This document shows positions 23,292 to 31,059 of a stretch of 34,418 nucleotides of DNA, in pieces (positions within the stretch are counted from its first letter, which is position 1; the number at the start of each line of letters is the position of its first letter). The DNA is from Cupriavidus sp. IDO (GTDB taxonomy: Bacteria; Pseudomonadota; Gammaproteobacteria; Burkholderiales; Burkholderiaceae). The position numbers and the translations under genes are program-made. The notes below the pieces were generated by a model, which searched no databases, was not told the origin of the DNA, and worked only from the letters and a program-made list of their open reading frames with translations. The stretch is taken from positions 1-34,418 of the forward strand of contig NZ_JWMA01000020.1 of assembly GCF_000812465.1 (NCBI RefSeq), written 5' to 3'.

Positions 23292-24327
23292 GCGGTCATT
23301 TCCCACTCATGGCAAGCAACCACGCCGCAAACAAGGCGCCTCCACACAATTCTGCGCGGAATCTGACCACCAGCACTCCGTAAGCGAGGCGAGTCGCGAG
23401 AGTGCAGACGCTGCCCCGATGACGCCTTCTGCGCGCGACGGGTGCCAGAGCTTCGACTGTTTTTTCTTCTGGGATGTGGTTGGGTACAGTTCGCACCAGC
23501 AAGTAGCCCATCCCAATTCCACTCGTCAGGGTGCTAACGCAGAACTCTGCGGTAGCCAGAAACGGGCATTCGAAGGAGAACGGTAGTTAGGGACGCATGT
23601 CACAGAGGCATCAGCCCACGATGCATTTCCTTCACCCGCTAACGCACTACGCAAATCATGCCGCCCCGTGGGACTGCAGCGGGGGCGCACCACCGATGTT
23701 GTCCTCGGTGGCGAATGCCAGTCTCACGCGAAGGAAGATGCCGAAGAGAGCGAGCCGAATGCCCGTCCGCCTTCTGGCCCATTTGACGTGCGTGCTTGCT
23801 CGGCTCCCAGCCTGAACACTGAAACAGCATCACGAAGTCGTTTACTCTGCTCGTCCAGCGATGCTGCCGCCGCTGCTGCCTCTTCCACCAAAGCCGCATT
23901 TTGCTTATGCGCTTACGTTGATGTGAGGAAGGAGGCAATGGGATTGCAATCGGTCAAATGTTGCCCTATGTTGTAGCAAGAATTAAATAGAAGTACTGCC
24001 CACCTCATCGTGGGCTGCATTGTGTCCGGGGCAGCAGATAGTTAGCCAAGAACAGCCGGCGCCTATGGACACTTGCTTCCACCTTACGCCCTCGATACCC
24101 CGTCAGTAGCGTCTTATAGCGCGCCATCTCCGGCGTACGCAGGTGCTTGTCTCTGCGATTTCCAAAGCCCGGCCGCACCGCGCTTGTGCGTTTGCTCGTC
24201 CTTTGGTCTCTCGGGACATGGACGTTACGCGGAGCGCCTAGCGAAGCCGGTTGCTACACTGCAAAAACTTGCCCGACTATCGTCGGTGGTGTCGACGCGC
24301 CGTCGTAGAGAGACGAAAGAATCAAGT
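23292..24327. other. Gene-poor region
   Basis: About 1 kb in which no gene can be supported. Open frames up to about 100 codons on both strands have biased composition and no domains. It contains the first copy of the 37-bp direct repeat (23644-23681). It also holds a 12-codon frame, MGLQSVKCCPML, at 23938-23976 with a strong AGGAAGGAGG site, which I do not call as a gene. The DNA looks like decayed or recombined sequence. Confidence 0.5.
23644..23681 (+). repeat. Direct repeat R1 (copy 1, about 38 bp)
   Basis: GCACTACGCAAATCATGCCG and following bases match 25023-25059 in about 34 of 38 positions with one gap. The sequence contains a GC-rich dyad (CGCCGC...GCGGCG in copy 2). The two copies bracket 1.34 kb that carries the AhpD-like gene. 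Confidence 0.6.
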
Positions 24328-25008
24328 ATGGGGCAATTTCTAGGCGGCCTCGAAAACGGCGCTCGGCTCGCGGAACTTTCTTGGTGGGAGGTACCCGCCT
24401 TGAGCGAGAAGAACTTTGCTCACCTCTCTCTGCCACTCATCACCGCCGAGACAGCACCCGTCGATGTTCGAGGAATCCTCGCCAGTGTTCAGCTTGAGGT
24501 TGACTGCATCCCACATATGTACGCAGCCATGGCCAATGCGCCAGGACTGCTTGAAGCTTATCTCGACAGCACTCAAAGGTTTCGCCAAGAGTCTTCCCTC
24601 ACACTAATCGAGCAGGAAGTTGTGTTTTTAGTGCTTTCAGTGGTTAACGACTGCCCATATTGTGTGGCAACACATAGTGGAATCGCCGTCGCCGTTGCAA
24701 AAGCGCCTCCTGAAGTGGTCGAGGCGATTCGCGCTGGTAAGCCGTTATCGGATACCAAGCTCTGCGCACTCGTGAATTTCACGCGTGCAATGTTCAACCA
24801 TCGGGGACGACTAAGTTCGAACGAACTCAACGCGTTCCTGGCAGCGGGTTACAGGCAGACGAATGTGCTAGACATCATTCTGGCTATCGCAATCACAACA
24901 CTGAGCAACTACACCAACCACGCATTCCAAACCGAGCTGGACGATGAGCTTCGGCCGTTCTCCTGGACGCAGGAAATCCAGCATGCGCGCAATGGCAGGT
25001 CCAGCTAG
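24328..25008 (+). CDS. AhpD-like / carboxymuconolactone decarboxylase family protein
   Basis: About 226-aa protein of the alkylhydroperoxidase AhpD superfamily. The core (about residues 26-200) resembles uncharacterised peroxidase-related proteins, with E97 and the redox motif C109-P-Y-C112-x3-H116 (VNDCPYCVATHSGIA). The motif supports thiol-based peroxidase activity against hydroperoxides; the true substrate and electron donor are unknown. The ATG at 24328 lacks a strong ribosome-binding site. The frame is open upstream to 24073, but the extra 85 residues are Cys/Ser/Pro-rich without family similarity. It is isolated within gene-poor DNA and bracketed by the R1/R2 direct repeats, suggesting acquisition as a cassette. 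Confidence 0.82.
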   Translation: MGQFLGGLENGARLAELSWWEVPALSEKNFAHLSLPLITAETAPVDVRGILASVQLEVDCIPHMYAAMANAPGLLEAYLDSTQRFRQESSLTLIEQEVVFLVLSVVNDCPYCVATHSGIAVAVAKAPPEVVEAIRAGKPLSDTKLCALVNFTRAMFNHRGRLSSNELNAFLAAGYRQTNVLDIILAIAITTLSNYTNHAFQTELDDELRPFSWTQEIQHARNGRSS

Positions 25009-25456
25009 GACCACAGGGGAATGCACTGCGCAAATCACGCCGCCCCGTGGACTGCGGCGTGCGTGCGCCTTACGGTATCTCAATGCTGAACCCGTGCGCT
25101 ACCCATATTTCGGACTAGACCAAATGAACCTCGAGAACGCTGTTGACCCGCAGTCGTCTTCGACGTTGAAATGGTGGGGGAATTGAAGCGGCAGCAGGCA
25201 CAGGCAGCGAGATTGGGCGAGGGCATTCTAGCTGGTTGGCTAACACAGGACATGCATTCGGCGTAGGTACGCTACACATCATGCGGTCTGGCAGACCGGC
25301 TCCGAGGTCATGCAGCGCATTGCCCCCCTATGGGGGCGGCATGTTCACGATGCCGTTGCTTTCCCTTGTTCGTGGTTCTTGCATTTTTCCTGCAACTCGG
25401 TCGCCTCTACATTGAAGGAAGGGGTTCTTTGATGAAACACGTTCTGGTATCCCTCG
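25009..25456. other. Gene-poor region with R2 repeat and a GC hairpin
   Basis: A 448-base stretch without a supportable gene. It contains direct repeat R2 (25023-25059) and a hairpin GCCCCC-N4-GGGGGC at 25322-25337. The hairpin lies past the stop of the H-NS fragment on the minus strand, possibly ending that transcript. Confidence 0.5.
25023..25059 (+). repeat. Direct repeat R2 (copy 2, 37 bp)
   Basis: Second copy of the repeat at 23644-23681, in the same orientation, starting 14 bases after the stop of the AhpD-like gene. Here the dyad CGCCGC...GCGGCG is perfect and could also act as a hairpin. Confidence 0.6.
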
Positions 25457-25573
25457 CTACGCCATCAAAGTCTGGATTTGCTCAATGACGCCAGCGATTT
25501 CTGTCGCGCGAACCTCGACCAATTGGGCATCGAGCGCTTCCTTCTCTGCAATCAGTTGTTTGTATGTGGCCAT
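25457..25573 (-). CDS. Truncated H-NS-like protein (oligomerisation domain only)
   Basis: 38-codon gene encoding MATYKQLIAEKEALDAQLVE followed by VRATEIAGVIEQIQTLMA and a TAG. This matches the N-terminal helical dimerisation region of Burkholderiaceae H-NS-family proteins (MATYKxLxAxxEALxAQxxEVRxxEIAxVIEQIxxLMAxY) and ends where the linker and AT-hook-like DNA-binding domain should begin. The sequence after the stop has no H-NS similarity. AAGGA lies about eight bases before the ATG, so translation is plausible. A free oligomerisation domain could act as a dominant-negative H-NS antagonist, like H-NST of enterobacterial islands; it may equally be a pseudogene. It is divergent from the secreted nuclease gene. 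Confidence 0.65.
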   Translation of the reverse strand: MATYKQLIAEKEALDAQLVEVRATEIAGVIEQIQTLMA

Positions 25574-25698
25574 TTAAAATATCCTTTTCTTTGTTGGTGA
25601 CTCATATCGTACAGCACTCTTCTAAGCTTTCACTGACTTTGCGAGTCGAACCTCTACATGGGAGATTAGGTAACTGCTGAATTATCCCTTTGTGTCTG

Positions 25699-25738
25699 CT
25701 ATCCTTCCGGCCCCTTCCTCGCAATCAGGAAGGGATAG
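25699..25738 (+). promoter_or_regulatory. Competing inverted repeats in the nuclease upstream region
   Basis: GGAAGGGATAG (25728-25738) can pair with CTATCCTTCC (25699-25708, one bulge), while the overlapping AGGAAGGG (25727-25734) pairs perfectly with CCCTTCCT (25712-25719). The two pairings are mutually exclusive. They end 20 bases before the nuclease ATG. A related but altered sequence precedes the decayed nuclease copy. Confidence 0.45.
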
Positions 25739-25758
25739 ACAGCCAAAGGAAGGAATCA

Positions 25759-26502
25759 ATGCATCTTGTTTCACGGCTGGCCGCAGCCGCCGCCATTTGC
25801 CTTAGCGTTACCGCCCCGGTTCAAGCAGCAACGGACTTTGACCGTTGCCCGCAGTTCTTTGCACAAGGGGCTATCCCGCAGGTCCGAAGCCAAAACCTTA
25901 AGCGGCGCGCCCTGTGTTTTGATTCGTTTGCCGTATTGCATTCCGGCACGACGAAGACGCCGGTCTATGTGGCTGAGCGGCTGAATGCAAAGCAAATCGC
26001 TGACGCGCAGGACGAGGAGCGGACAAACCGCTTCTTCGCTGATGCTCGACTACCCCGGGCAGAACGCGCAGAGCTCGATGACTATAAGAGCTCCGGCTAT
26101 GACCGTGGCCACATGGCGCCCGCTGGAGATATGCCGAATGCAACGGCCATGGCGCAGAGCTTCTCACTTGCCAATATGGTGCCCCAAGCCCCACAAAATA
26201 ATAGGAAGAGCTGGGCAGGCATTGAGAAATCAACGCGCAAATACGTCCGGCGTGCCAAGGGGGATGTGTACGTCATCACTGGGCCCGTGTTCGGGGCTGC
26301 GGCTCCAACCACCATTGGACCGGACCAAGTGTGGGTGCCGCAATACCTGTTCAAGCTTGTGTACGACTCGACAACCCATCGCGCTTGGGCGCATTGGATT
26401 GAGAATTCAGATTCCGCACGCGCTGGACGACCCATCAGTTACCGCGAACTTGTGAAGCGAACTGGCGTGGAGTTCCTTCCCGGTGTCCCAATAGCGGATT
26501 GA
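25759..26502 (+). CDS. Secreted DNA/RNA non-specific endonuclease
   Basis: 247-aa nuclease of the Serratia NucA/beta-beta-alpha-metal family. The signal peptide ends near VQAA (residue 24). The catalytic motif is D115-R-G-H118 in [13 protein letters not shown]; the metal-binding Asn139 lies in [10 protein letters not shown], and Glu156 in WAGIE occupies the expected third position. C30 and C53 may form a disulfide. The C-terminal VYVITGPVFG and VPQYLFKLVYD segments are standard. It would degrade extracellular or periplasmic DNA and RNA. AGGAAGGA precedes the ATG at 25759; the frame is open further upstream without a signal peptide. A terminator follows at 26563. A decayed paralogue lies at 32696. 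Confidence 0.93.
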   Translation: MHLVSRLAAAAAICLSVTAPVQAATDFDRCPQFFAQGAIPQVRSQNLKRRALCFDSFAVLHSGTTKTPVYVAERLNAKQIADAQDEERTNRFFADARLPRAERAELDDYKSSGYDRGHMAPAGDMPNATAMAQSFSLANMVPQAPQNNRKSWAGIEKSTRKYVRRAKGDVYVITGPVFGAAAPTTIGPDQVWVPQYLFKLVYDSTTHRAWAHWIENSDSARAGRPISYRELVKRTGVEFLPGVPIAD

Positions 26503-26562
26503 CGCTCCGCCAAGACATGCTGACGTTTCATTGTCATCGTCAAGCTTTGCACAGCTGACACC

Positions 26563-26582
26563 AGCGGGCCATCTGGCCCGCT
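26563..26582 (+). terminator. Rho-independent terminator of the nuclease gene
   Basis: A perfect 8-base stem AGCGGGCC / GGCCCGCT with an ATCT loop, followed by TACGTTTCTT, 60 bases after the nuclease stop codon. Confidence 0.7.
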
Positions 26583-26719
26583 TACGTTTCTTCCCCAAGC
26601 ACTTGTTCCCGTGCAACGAAATCGCGATTGCGCAAGCGTGCGGCAGCGGTTAGGGTATGTGCATCGCCGCACCGCAACAATGGCAAGCGCGCGCAACATG
26701 AAGTGAAGGAGGAAGCACC

Positions 26720-27094
26720 GTGACGACAGCATGCGCCAGGAGCAAGACTGAAGCGCTGCGTCTGCTCGAAACCGACGGGATAACAGTGGTGGAGCTGGAT
26801 TACGAGTCGGCGTGGAAAGATGCCATTGAACTCGGCCGCCTTGGCGACGAGGTTGGGATACGCGTCGAGTATCGCGGTCACGAAAGCATAGCGGTCAATT
26901 CGCGGGTAGCGCTAATTGCCGGCCTCAGGCGCCCCAAGGTGACGTTCCGCCAGCGAAACCTGTACTGCCAATTCAATTTGGACAGGCTGACAGAAAATGA
27001 CCTAGCGGCATTGGAAGTGAAGGCAAGCAGTCTTGGGGACTACATTCTCGCGGGGCACCTGATGCGGGACGTCGATGCTGAGTGGACAGAGTAG
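26720..27094 (+). CDS. Hypothetical protein, 124 aa
   Basis: Unrecognised 124-aa soluble protein. It begins MTTACARSKTEALRLLETDG, contains VVELDYESAWKDAIELGRLGDEVGIRVEYRGHESIAVNSRVALI in the middle and ends in an acidic LMRDVDAEWTE. No signal peptide, membrane segment or known motif is seen. The GTG start at 26720 has an excellent GAAGGAGG site seven to nine bases upstream, which strongly supports translation. It sits between the nuclease terminator and a structured intergenic region (27142-27233), so it is probably monocistronic. Confidence 0.72.
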   Translation: MTTACARSKTEALRLLETDGITVVELDYESAWKDAIELGRLGDEVGIRVEYRGHESIAVNSRVALIAGLRRPKVTFRQRNLYCQFNLDRLTENDLAALEVKASSLGDYILAGHLMRDVDAEWTE

Positions 27095-27141
27095 GCGGAG
27101 GGGCGAACGCCATCTCGCGCGACGGGCAAGGCACGGTACTG

Positions 27142-27186
27142 AACGAAGCGCCCCCAGATGTACCCGGTAGCCAAGGGGCGCTCGTT
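27142..27186. other. Long imperfect hairpin after the 124-aa gene
   Basis: AACGAAGCGCCCC (27142-27154) pairs with GGGGCGCTCGTT (27175-27186) with one bulge, giving about 12 base pairs around a 20-base loop. It starts about 47 bases after the stop codon; it is a likely terminator or mRNA-end structure, followed by TGTCATCT on the plus strand. Confidence 0.5.
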
Positions 27187-27213
27187 GTCATCTAACTGCT
27201 CAACTTGTCGGCG

Positions 27214-27233
27214 CGGCACATCGAAATGTGCCG
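27214..27233. terminator. Perfect hairpin downstream of the LprI-like gene
   Basis: CGGCACAT-CGAA-ATGTGCCG, an 8-base perfect stem with a tetraloop, 11 bases from the LprI-like stop. It lies between convergent genes, with no T tract on either side. Confidence 0.5.
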
Positions 27234-27244
27234 TCCGAACAAAA

Positions 27245-27640
27245 TTACTGTTGCCGTAGGTTCTCGAGCTCTTTTGCGCGACTGGCGGTCATCGTCATGA
27301 CGCAGTCGTTCGCGCTAACCCGAGCCATGGTGCCGCCATCCGGGTCGTAGTAGAAACTGCAGTTGGTATCACGGAATTTAATCCAATTCCGCTGCGCATC
27401 CTGTAGCTGTTTCTTGCGTTCCGATTGCAAGCCTCCCATCAGAGCCTTATATGCCTTATTCAGGCGCGCATCCTGACGCTGAGCTTCGCCGTCGATACAG
27501 TCAATCATGCCGGCGGTAACTCCACCGGCCTTATTCATACATGTATCGAATTGCTTTGTGAGTCCCGAATCTTCAGCTCGCGCAGCGAACGGGAGTCCCA
27601 CCACGACGGCAAGAGAGAGGCACAAAAAACCACGCTTCAT
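27245..27640 (-). CDS. LprI/DUF1311-family exported protein
   Basis: 131-aa exported protein: signal peptide (1 to about 22, ending AARA), then an LprI-type domain with conserved cysteines (FDTCMNKAGGVTAGMIDCIDGEAQRQDARLNKAYKALM...LQDAQRNWIKFRDTNCSFY...NDCVMTMTASRAKELENL). The D-x-R-LNxAYxxLM and AQRxWIxFRDxxC motifs are diagnostic. Some members inhibit lysozyme; most are uncharacterised periplasmic proteins. The ATG at 27640 gives the signal peptide, while the longer frame from 27736 runs into the upstream terminator. It is separated from the FlgT/CsgG-like operon by a strong hairpin, so it is likely transcribed on its own. Confidence 0.85.
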   Translation of the reverse strand: MKRGFLCLSLAVVVGLPFAARAEDSGLTKQFDTCMNKAGGVTAGMIDCIDGEAQRQDARLNKAYKALMGGLQSERKKQLQDAQRNWIKFRDTNCSFYYDPDGGTMARVSANDCVMTMTASRAKELENLRQQ

Positions 27641-27719
27641 GATTAAATTTCTCTGAGATAACTTCAGTTCACTGTCTGATAGAGGTGGTAACCTGGTTTC
27701 GTCGGTTGGACGCTTGATA

Positions 27720-27750
27720 ACCAAGAGCCCTCGCATCGAGCGCTCTTGGT
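27720..27750 (-). terminator. Strong hairpin ending the exported-protein operon
   Basis: ACCAAGAGC-C-CTCG-CAT-CGAG-C-GCTCTTGGT: a 9-base stem, one mismatch and a 4-base inner stem, 13 bases after the stop of the 485-aa lipoprotein gene. The tail is TATCAAG, so the T tract is weak, but the stem is long. Confidence 0.7.
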
Positions 27751-27762
27751 ATCACTGGAGTA

Positions 27763-29217
27763 CTACCACTTATTATCTTGGGTAGCTGCCTCTTGCGCCG
27801 GACGAGACTGAGCAAGGGATTCTGCCCGGTGAGGCTTTCCTTGCGCGGACACGGTCTTCAACGACTTCTGGCTTTCGCCTTGCTGCCCGCTTTCACCCTC
27901 AGCTACGCGGCTCTCGGCCTTAGGTGCGCTCTTTACCTGTTCACGCAGCTGCAGGCCACCAGGAGCAATGCCGTCGATATTGATTTTGACGTTCTCAAGG
28001 TGACCGTAGGACAGGTTCGGTTGCACTTTGTCGATTACGACTTCGCAACAGGGCGATTCCATGCGACCCAGCGACTGGCCAGTCTGAGGGTCCTTCATCT
28101 CCGCCCCAATCTTCGCAAGGCGATACCGCATACCCTCCTTCACCGCCTTACCGCCTTGACTCAGCACGACCGTTTCACCGTCGCGGGAAAGCACGGTAAT
28201 CGGGAAGGTCCGCGCGACAATTGTCGACACAACCGAATCGGCCATGTCGGACTCCATCTTCTGCAGGAGCTCGTCACCATTCACCGTTGCCCCAAGCGTA
28301 GTCGGTGCAATCGACGGTGCAGTGCCCTGTGCGGAATCGGAGACCATGATTTGACGGGTTGCCACATTTAGCACGCGTTGCGACAGCGCCCATCCGCCGT
28401 CATAGCTAACCAGCTCGCGGTCGCTGGTTTGCAGCTTACGAGCATGGCGGTTGTAAGCCAGCGAACTGATGCGACCGACCCAGAGCAAGTCGGCGGATAC
28501 TGCCTGCCCCAGCTTCGCAATTTCAGCAGAAGGTGCCTGACCGGACGAAATCATGTCCAGTTCACCTTGCACTTCGGACTGGAACTCACGGTCGACCACA
28601 GCGAAGCGCCCAGTGTTGACCAGTCCGTCAATCACCTTCTGACGAATCTCCTGGGCGACCTTCTCGGCCGGGACCGATGTCGAACCGACAACAAAGGTGC
28701 TTGAGTCGTAGCGCAGTGGTGCGACCGCCACCTTGATTTTCTTAGTGTCAGCAGGCGCGGAAAATTTCGAAATCGATGCGGAAATTTTTATGCGATAGAG
28801 ACCGCCTGGCTTAGAAGGCTCGGTCAACTCTAAGACCTTGAAGCCAGTCACCGCGCCACCAGACCGCTGCGTCACCATCTCGGCAAACGTCGACGAACGC
28901 AAGTCCAACTCATTCTTACCAACCGCAATGTTTGTGGTGAAGTTGAGCTGCGCGGAGTTCATGTCAAGCACCGCTCCATTGACTTCCATGATGGCAAGAC
29001 GCAAAGCGTCACCAATGGCTTCCCCCTGCGAGACACCTGTTCCCTGTGACTGAACCGTCTCTGTTTCCAGACGTCCGACATCCGGAACTGCAGCGACGGG
29101 GGCTGCTGCCGCAGAGGCGTCCTTGGAAGCCTCTTTGGCGGGTTCCGCAGTCTTTTGACCGCAGGCGACCAATCCTGCAACGAGGCAGAGTACCCCGACC
29201 TTAAACGCAACTTTCAT
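27763..29217 (-). CDS. Lipoprotein with FlgT/CsgG-like three-part architecture
   Basis: 484-aa lipoprotein (lipobox LVAC, Cys19). After an Ala-rich linker come three regions. About 50-155 is an LPP20/FlgT-N-like domain (QSQGTGVSQGEAIGDALRLAIMEVNGA...YRIKISASISKF). About 160-270 is a CsgG/TolB-N-like domain (KKIKVAVAPL...VAQEIRQKVIDGLVNTGRFAVVDREF...VSADLLWVGRISSL). About 345-415 is FlgT-C-like (FPITVLSRDGETVVLSQGGKAVKEGMRYRL...DPQTGQSLGRMESPCCEVVI). The tail is Lys/Gln/Ser-rich. FlgT forms part of the flagellar H-ring in Vibrio, and CsgG forms the curli secretion pore, yet no flagellar or curli genes are present. It is the last gene of a four-gene operon. The ATG at 29217 has GGAGAG seven bases upstream. 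Domain calls are from sequence pattern only. Confidence 0.75.
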   Translation of the reverse strand: MKVAFKVGVLCLVAGLVACGQKTAEPAKEASKDASAAAAPVAAVPDVGRLETETVQSQGTGVSQGEAIGDALRLAIMEVNGAVLDMNSAQLNFTTNIAVGKNELDLRSSTFAEMVTQRSGGAVTGFKVLELTEPSKPGGLYRIKISASISKFSAPADTKKIKVAVAPLRYDSSTFVVGSTSVPAEKVAQEIRQKVIDGLVNTGRFAVVDREFQSEVQGELDMISSGQAPSAEIAKLGQAVSADLLWVGRISSLAYNRHARKLQTSDRELVSYDGGWALSQRVLNVATRQIMVSDSAQGTAPSIAPTTLGATVNGDELLQKMESDMADSVVSTIVARTFPITVLSRDGETVVLSQGGKAVKEGMRYRLAKIGAEMKDPQTGQSLGRMESPCCEVVIDKVQPNLSYGHLENVKINIDGIAPGGLQLREQVKSAPKAESRVAEGESGQQGESQKSLKTVSAQGKPHRAESLAQSRPAQEAATQDNKW

Positions 29218-29246
29218 CAAAGCACTCTCCCCGAGCCTGCGGCAGC

Positions 29247-29894
29247 TTAGCTAAGCGACAGATTAGACAAAGCCTTGGTGGCGTCTGCCGGCACCGGGAT
29301 ATCGCGGCCCTTGGCGTACGAGATAGCATTGCTGAGCGCGCCACCCATGGTCGTGACGCTATCGGGGAGGCTCTTCACGATATACACCCCCGTCCCAAGT
29401 TTGGTCAGAGCCAGTGGCGATGCCGTAGTGACCGCATTCTTGAACGAAGCCAGCTTGTCCTTCAGACCAACGTACTTGACCATTCCCGAACCCAGCGAGG
29501 CCAGGCCTGCAACAAACGTGGCCTTCTCCTTCTCGCCCAAAGCCGGGTTGGCCTTCAGCTTCTCGGCGACAGCCTTTGCCGTATCCGTCAACAGCTTGTC
29601 AGCATCGGCAAGGTTGTCCTTCGTTGCACCGTTGGACACCGTGTCAGCAGATGCCTGCAGCTTAACCGCCTCATCCTTCATCCCCAATGCATCGGCCATC
29701 TTCGACTGAGCCGTGAGGACGTCCTTACTAGCAGCTACATAGCCGCGCAGCAGTTCGTCGTTTTGAGCCGTCAGGTCAGCGCCACCGCTGCTGGACTTGC
29801 CACCCATAAGGCTGGAAACCGAAAACTGCGCGTGGGCGGCAACCGGGGTCAGAACGGTGAGGGCGACAGACAGAGCGACTAGAGTGCGTTTCAT
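29247..29894 (-). CDS. Exported helical protein of the FlgT/CsgG-like operon
   Basis: 215-aa protein: signal peptide (MKRTLVALSVALTVLTPVAAHA), a Gly/Ser-rich stretch (LMGGKSSSGGADL), then mostly amphipathic helices rich in Ala, Lys and Asp (LLRGYVAASKDVLTAQSKMADALGMKDEAVKLQAS...). It contains no cysteine and no recognised domain. It resembles uncharacterised periplasmic helical proteins and may be a structural partner of the lipoprotein encoded 26 bases downstream. The ATG at 29894 is favoured over 29900 because it leaves seven or eight bases from the GAGGAA site. Confidence 0.7.
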   Translation of the reverse strand: MKRTLVALSVALTVLTPVAAHAQFSVSSLMGGKSSSGGADLTAQNDELLRGYVAASKDVLTAQSKMADALGMKDEAVKLQASADTVSNGATKDNLADADKLLTDTAKAVAEKLKANPALGEKEKATFVAGLASLGSGMVKYVGLKDKLASFKNAVTTASPLALTKLGTGVYIVKSLPDSVTTMGGALSNAISYAKGRDIPVPADATKALSNLSLS

Positions 29895-29916
29895 GGGCAT
29901 TTCCTCAGAAAGTGGA

Positions 29917-31059
29917 TTACTTCAGGCCTACGTTGGTGACTTGGCTAATCAATTCGCGGGCCGCGCTATTAGCGGCCGACTTCAGCGCGTTCGTGCGCGC
30001 TTCGTCCTCCGTCGCCCCGACGCCGGCATATTGCACAGGGCCAACAGTTGCGACGTTTTCCGGGATGGCACTGCTAGCGTCCAGAATTTTGGCGTTGACC
30101 GTCACAGCAACTCGCATGAGGCCGGTGGCCGGGTCCTTGTCAGCCAAGCCGACGTCGAGAGTTCCAAATGCCAGGTAGGGAATCTGCGCCATTTTGAGAC
30201 CGGCCACCACATCCTGCAAAGTTTGTGTCTTCAGGTCATTACCGCTCTTGTAGTCGTTCTCGACGTTCGCCACACGCAGCTTGCCGTGGGTGTACGGTTC
30301 CACAAAGCCAGCTTCCAGCACCTTGAAGCCGCCCTTACCGAACACCCCAGTGAAGACCGAGTTCAGGTTCGCACTCGGAATCAGGCGCCACGTCGACGCG
30401 CTCGCCCGACGAGTCACACTCCCTCCCGTCTCGGAGGTTGCGGATGACTGCAGATTGACGGAAGCCTTTCGGTTGACCGATGCGTTCGTCGAAATTTTCG
30501 CGCTAGCGACCGATTCCCCTTCGGTACCGTTCTGGCTTTCGGAGGAATTTCCACTTGCCTTCACGGACCTGTCCACGCGCTTATAGACTCGGTCGTCGTA
30601 ACTCGTCGTGGAATCCACAGTACGAGACACGAAAAGGAACGTCAGCTTAGATTTTTCGCCCTTAGGCGTTGCCGCAGTAGCCGAGTTTGACTTCACCGCA
30701 TTGCGCAATTGCGCCACGTTCAGAGTGACGCGAACGGTTACCGAGTACGTCTTTGTGTCCGTACGGTCCTCTTCGTTGAGCACCGTCGTATCCAGAATGT
30801 ACCGGTCGGGGTTGGCCAGCACTTTCTCGCGGATGGCGTCAAAGTTCTCCGACTCCGCCTCACCGGCCTCCGCGTAATAGGTCTCGACGGCCTTGACGCG
30901 GGCGTCGGTCAAGGCCTTGGTCTTCGCCTCAGTCGGTGCCCCGCCGAAGAGCGCGGTGTATGTCACCGACGCTTTACCTCGTGCTTGTTGGGCTTGGGCC
31001 ATCGCACCTACGCTGATAACACATAGGAGAACAGCAAAAAAGGAACGAACTATTGACAT
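29917..31059 (-). CDS. Exported protein with FlgT-N/LPP20-like domains
   Basis: 380-aa exported protein: signal peptide (1 to about 23, ending AMAQA). About 28-125 is an LPP20/FlgT-N-like domain (RGKASVTYTALFGGAPTEAKTKALTDARVKAVETYYAEAGEAES...EKVLANPDRYILDTTVLNEEDRTDTKTYSVTVRVTLNVAQLRNAV). A Ser/Thr/Asn-rich low-complexity middle (about 155-225) follows. A C-terminal region (about 235-380) resembles TolB-N/CsgG-like folds and ends in a second alanine-rich helix (AGVGATEDEARTNALKSAANSAARELISQV). The alternation matches FlgT-type envelope proteins. It overlaps the upstream 390-aa gene by 10 bases and precedes the 215-aa gene by 22, so the operon is tight. Function unknown. Confidence 0.72.
   Translation of the reverse strand: MSIVRSFFAVLLCVISVGAMAQAQQARGKASVTYTALFGGAPTEAKTKALTDARVKAVETYYAEAGEAESENFDAIREKVLANPDRYILDTTVLNEEDRTDTKTYSVTVRVTLNVAQLRNAVKSNSATAATPKGEKSKLTFLFVSRTVDSTTSYDDRVYKRVDRSVKASGNSSESQNGTEGESVASAKISTNASVNRKASVNLQSSATSETGGSVTRRASASTWRLIPSANLNSVFTGVFGKGGFKVLEAGFVEPYTHGKLRVANVENDYKSGNDLKTQTLQDVVAGLKMAQIPYLAFGTLDVGLADKDPATGLMRVAVTVNAKILDASSAIPENVATVGPVQYAGVGATEDEARTNALKSAANSAARELISQVTNVGLK

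Noticed and set aside
23938..23976. 12-codon frame MGLQSVKCCPML with a strong Shine-Dalgarno sequence
   Set aside because: Too short to distinguish from chance; no partner gene follows closely enough for it to be a leader peptide.
27778..28371. 197-codon plus-strand frame
   Set aside because: Antisense to the FlgT/CsgG-like lipoprotein gene, with no signal or domain and no ribosome-binding site.
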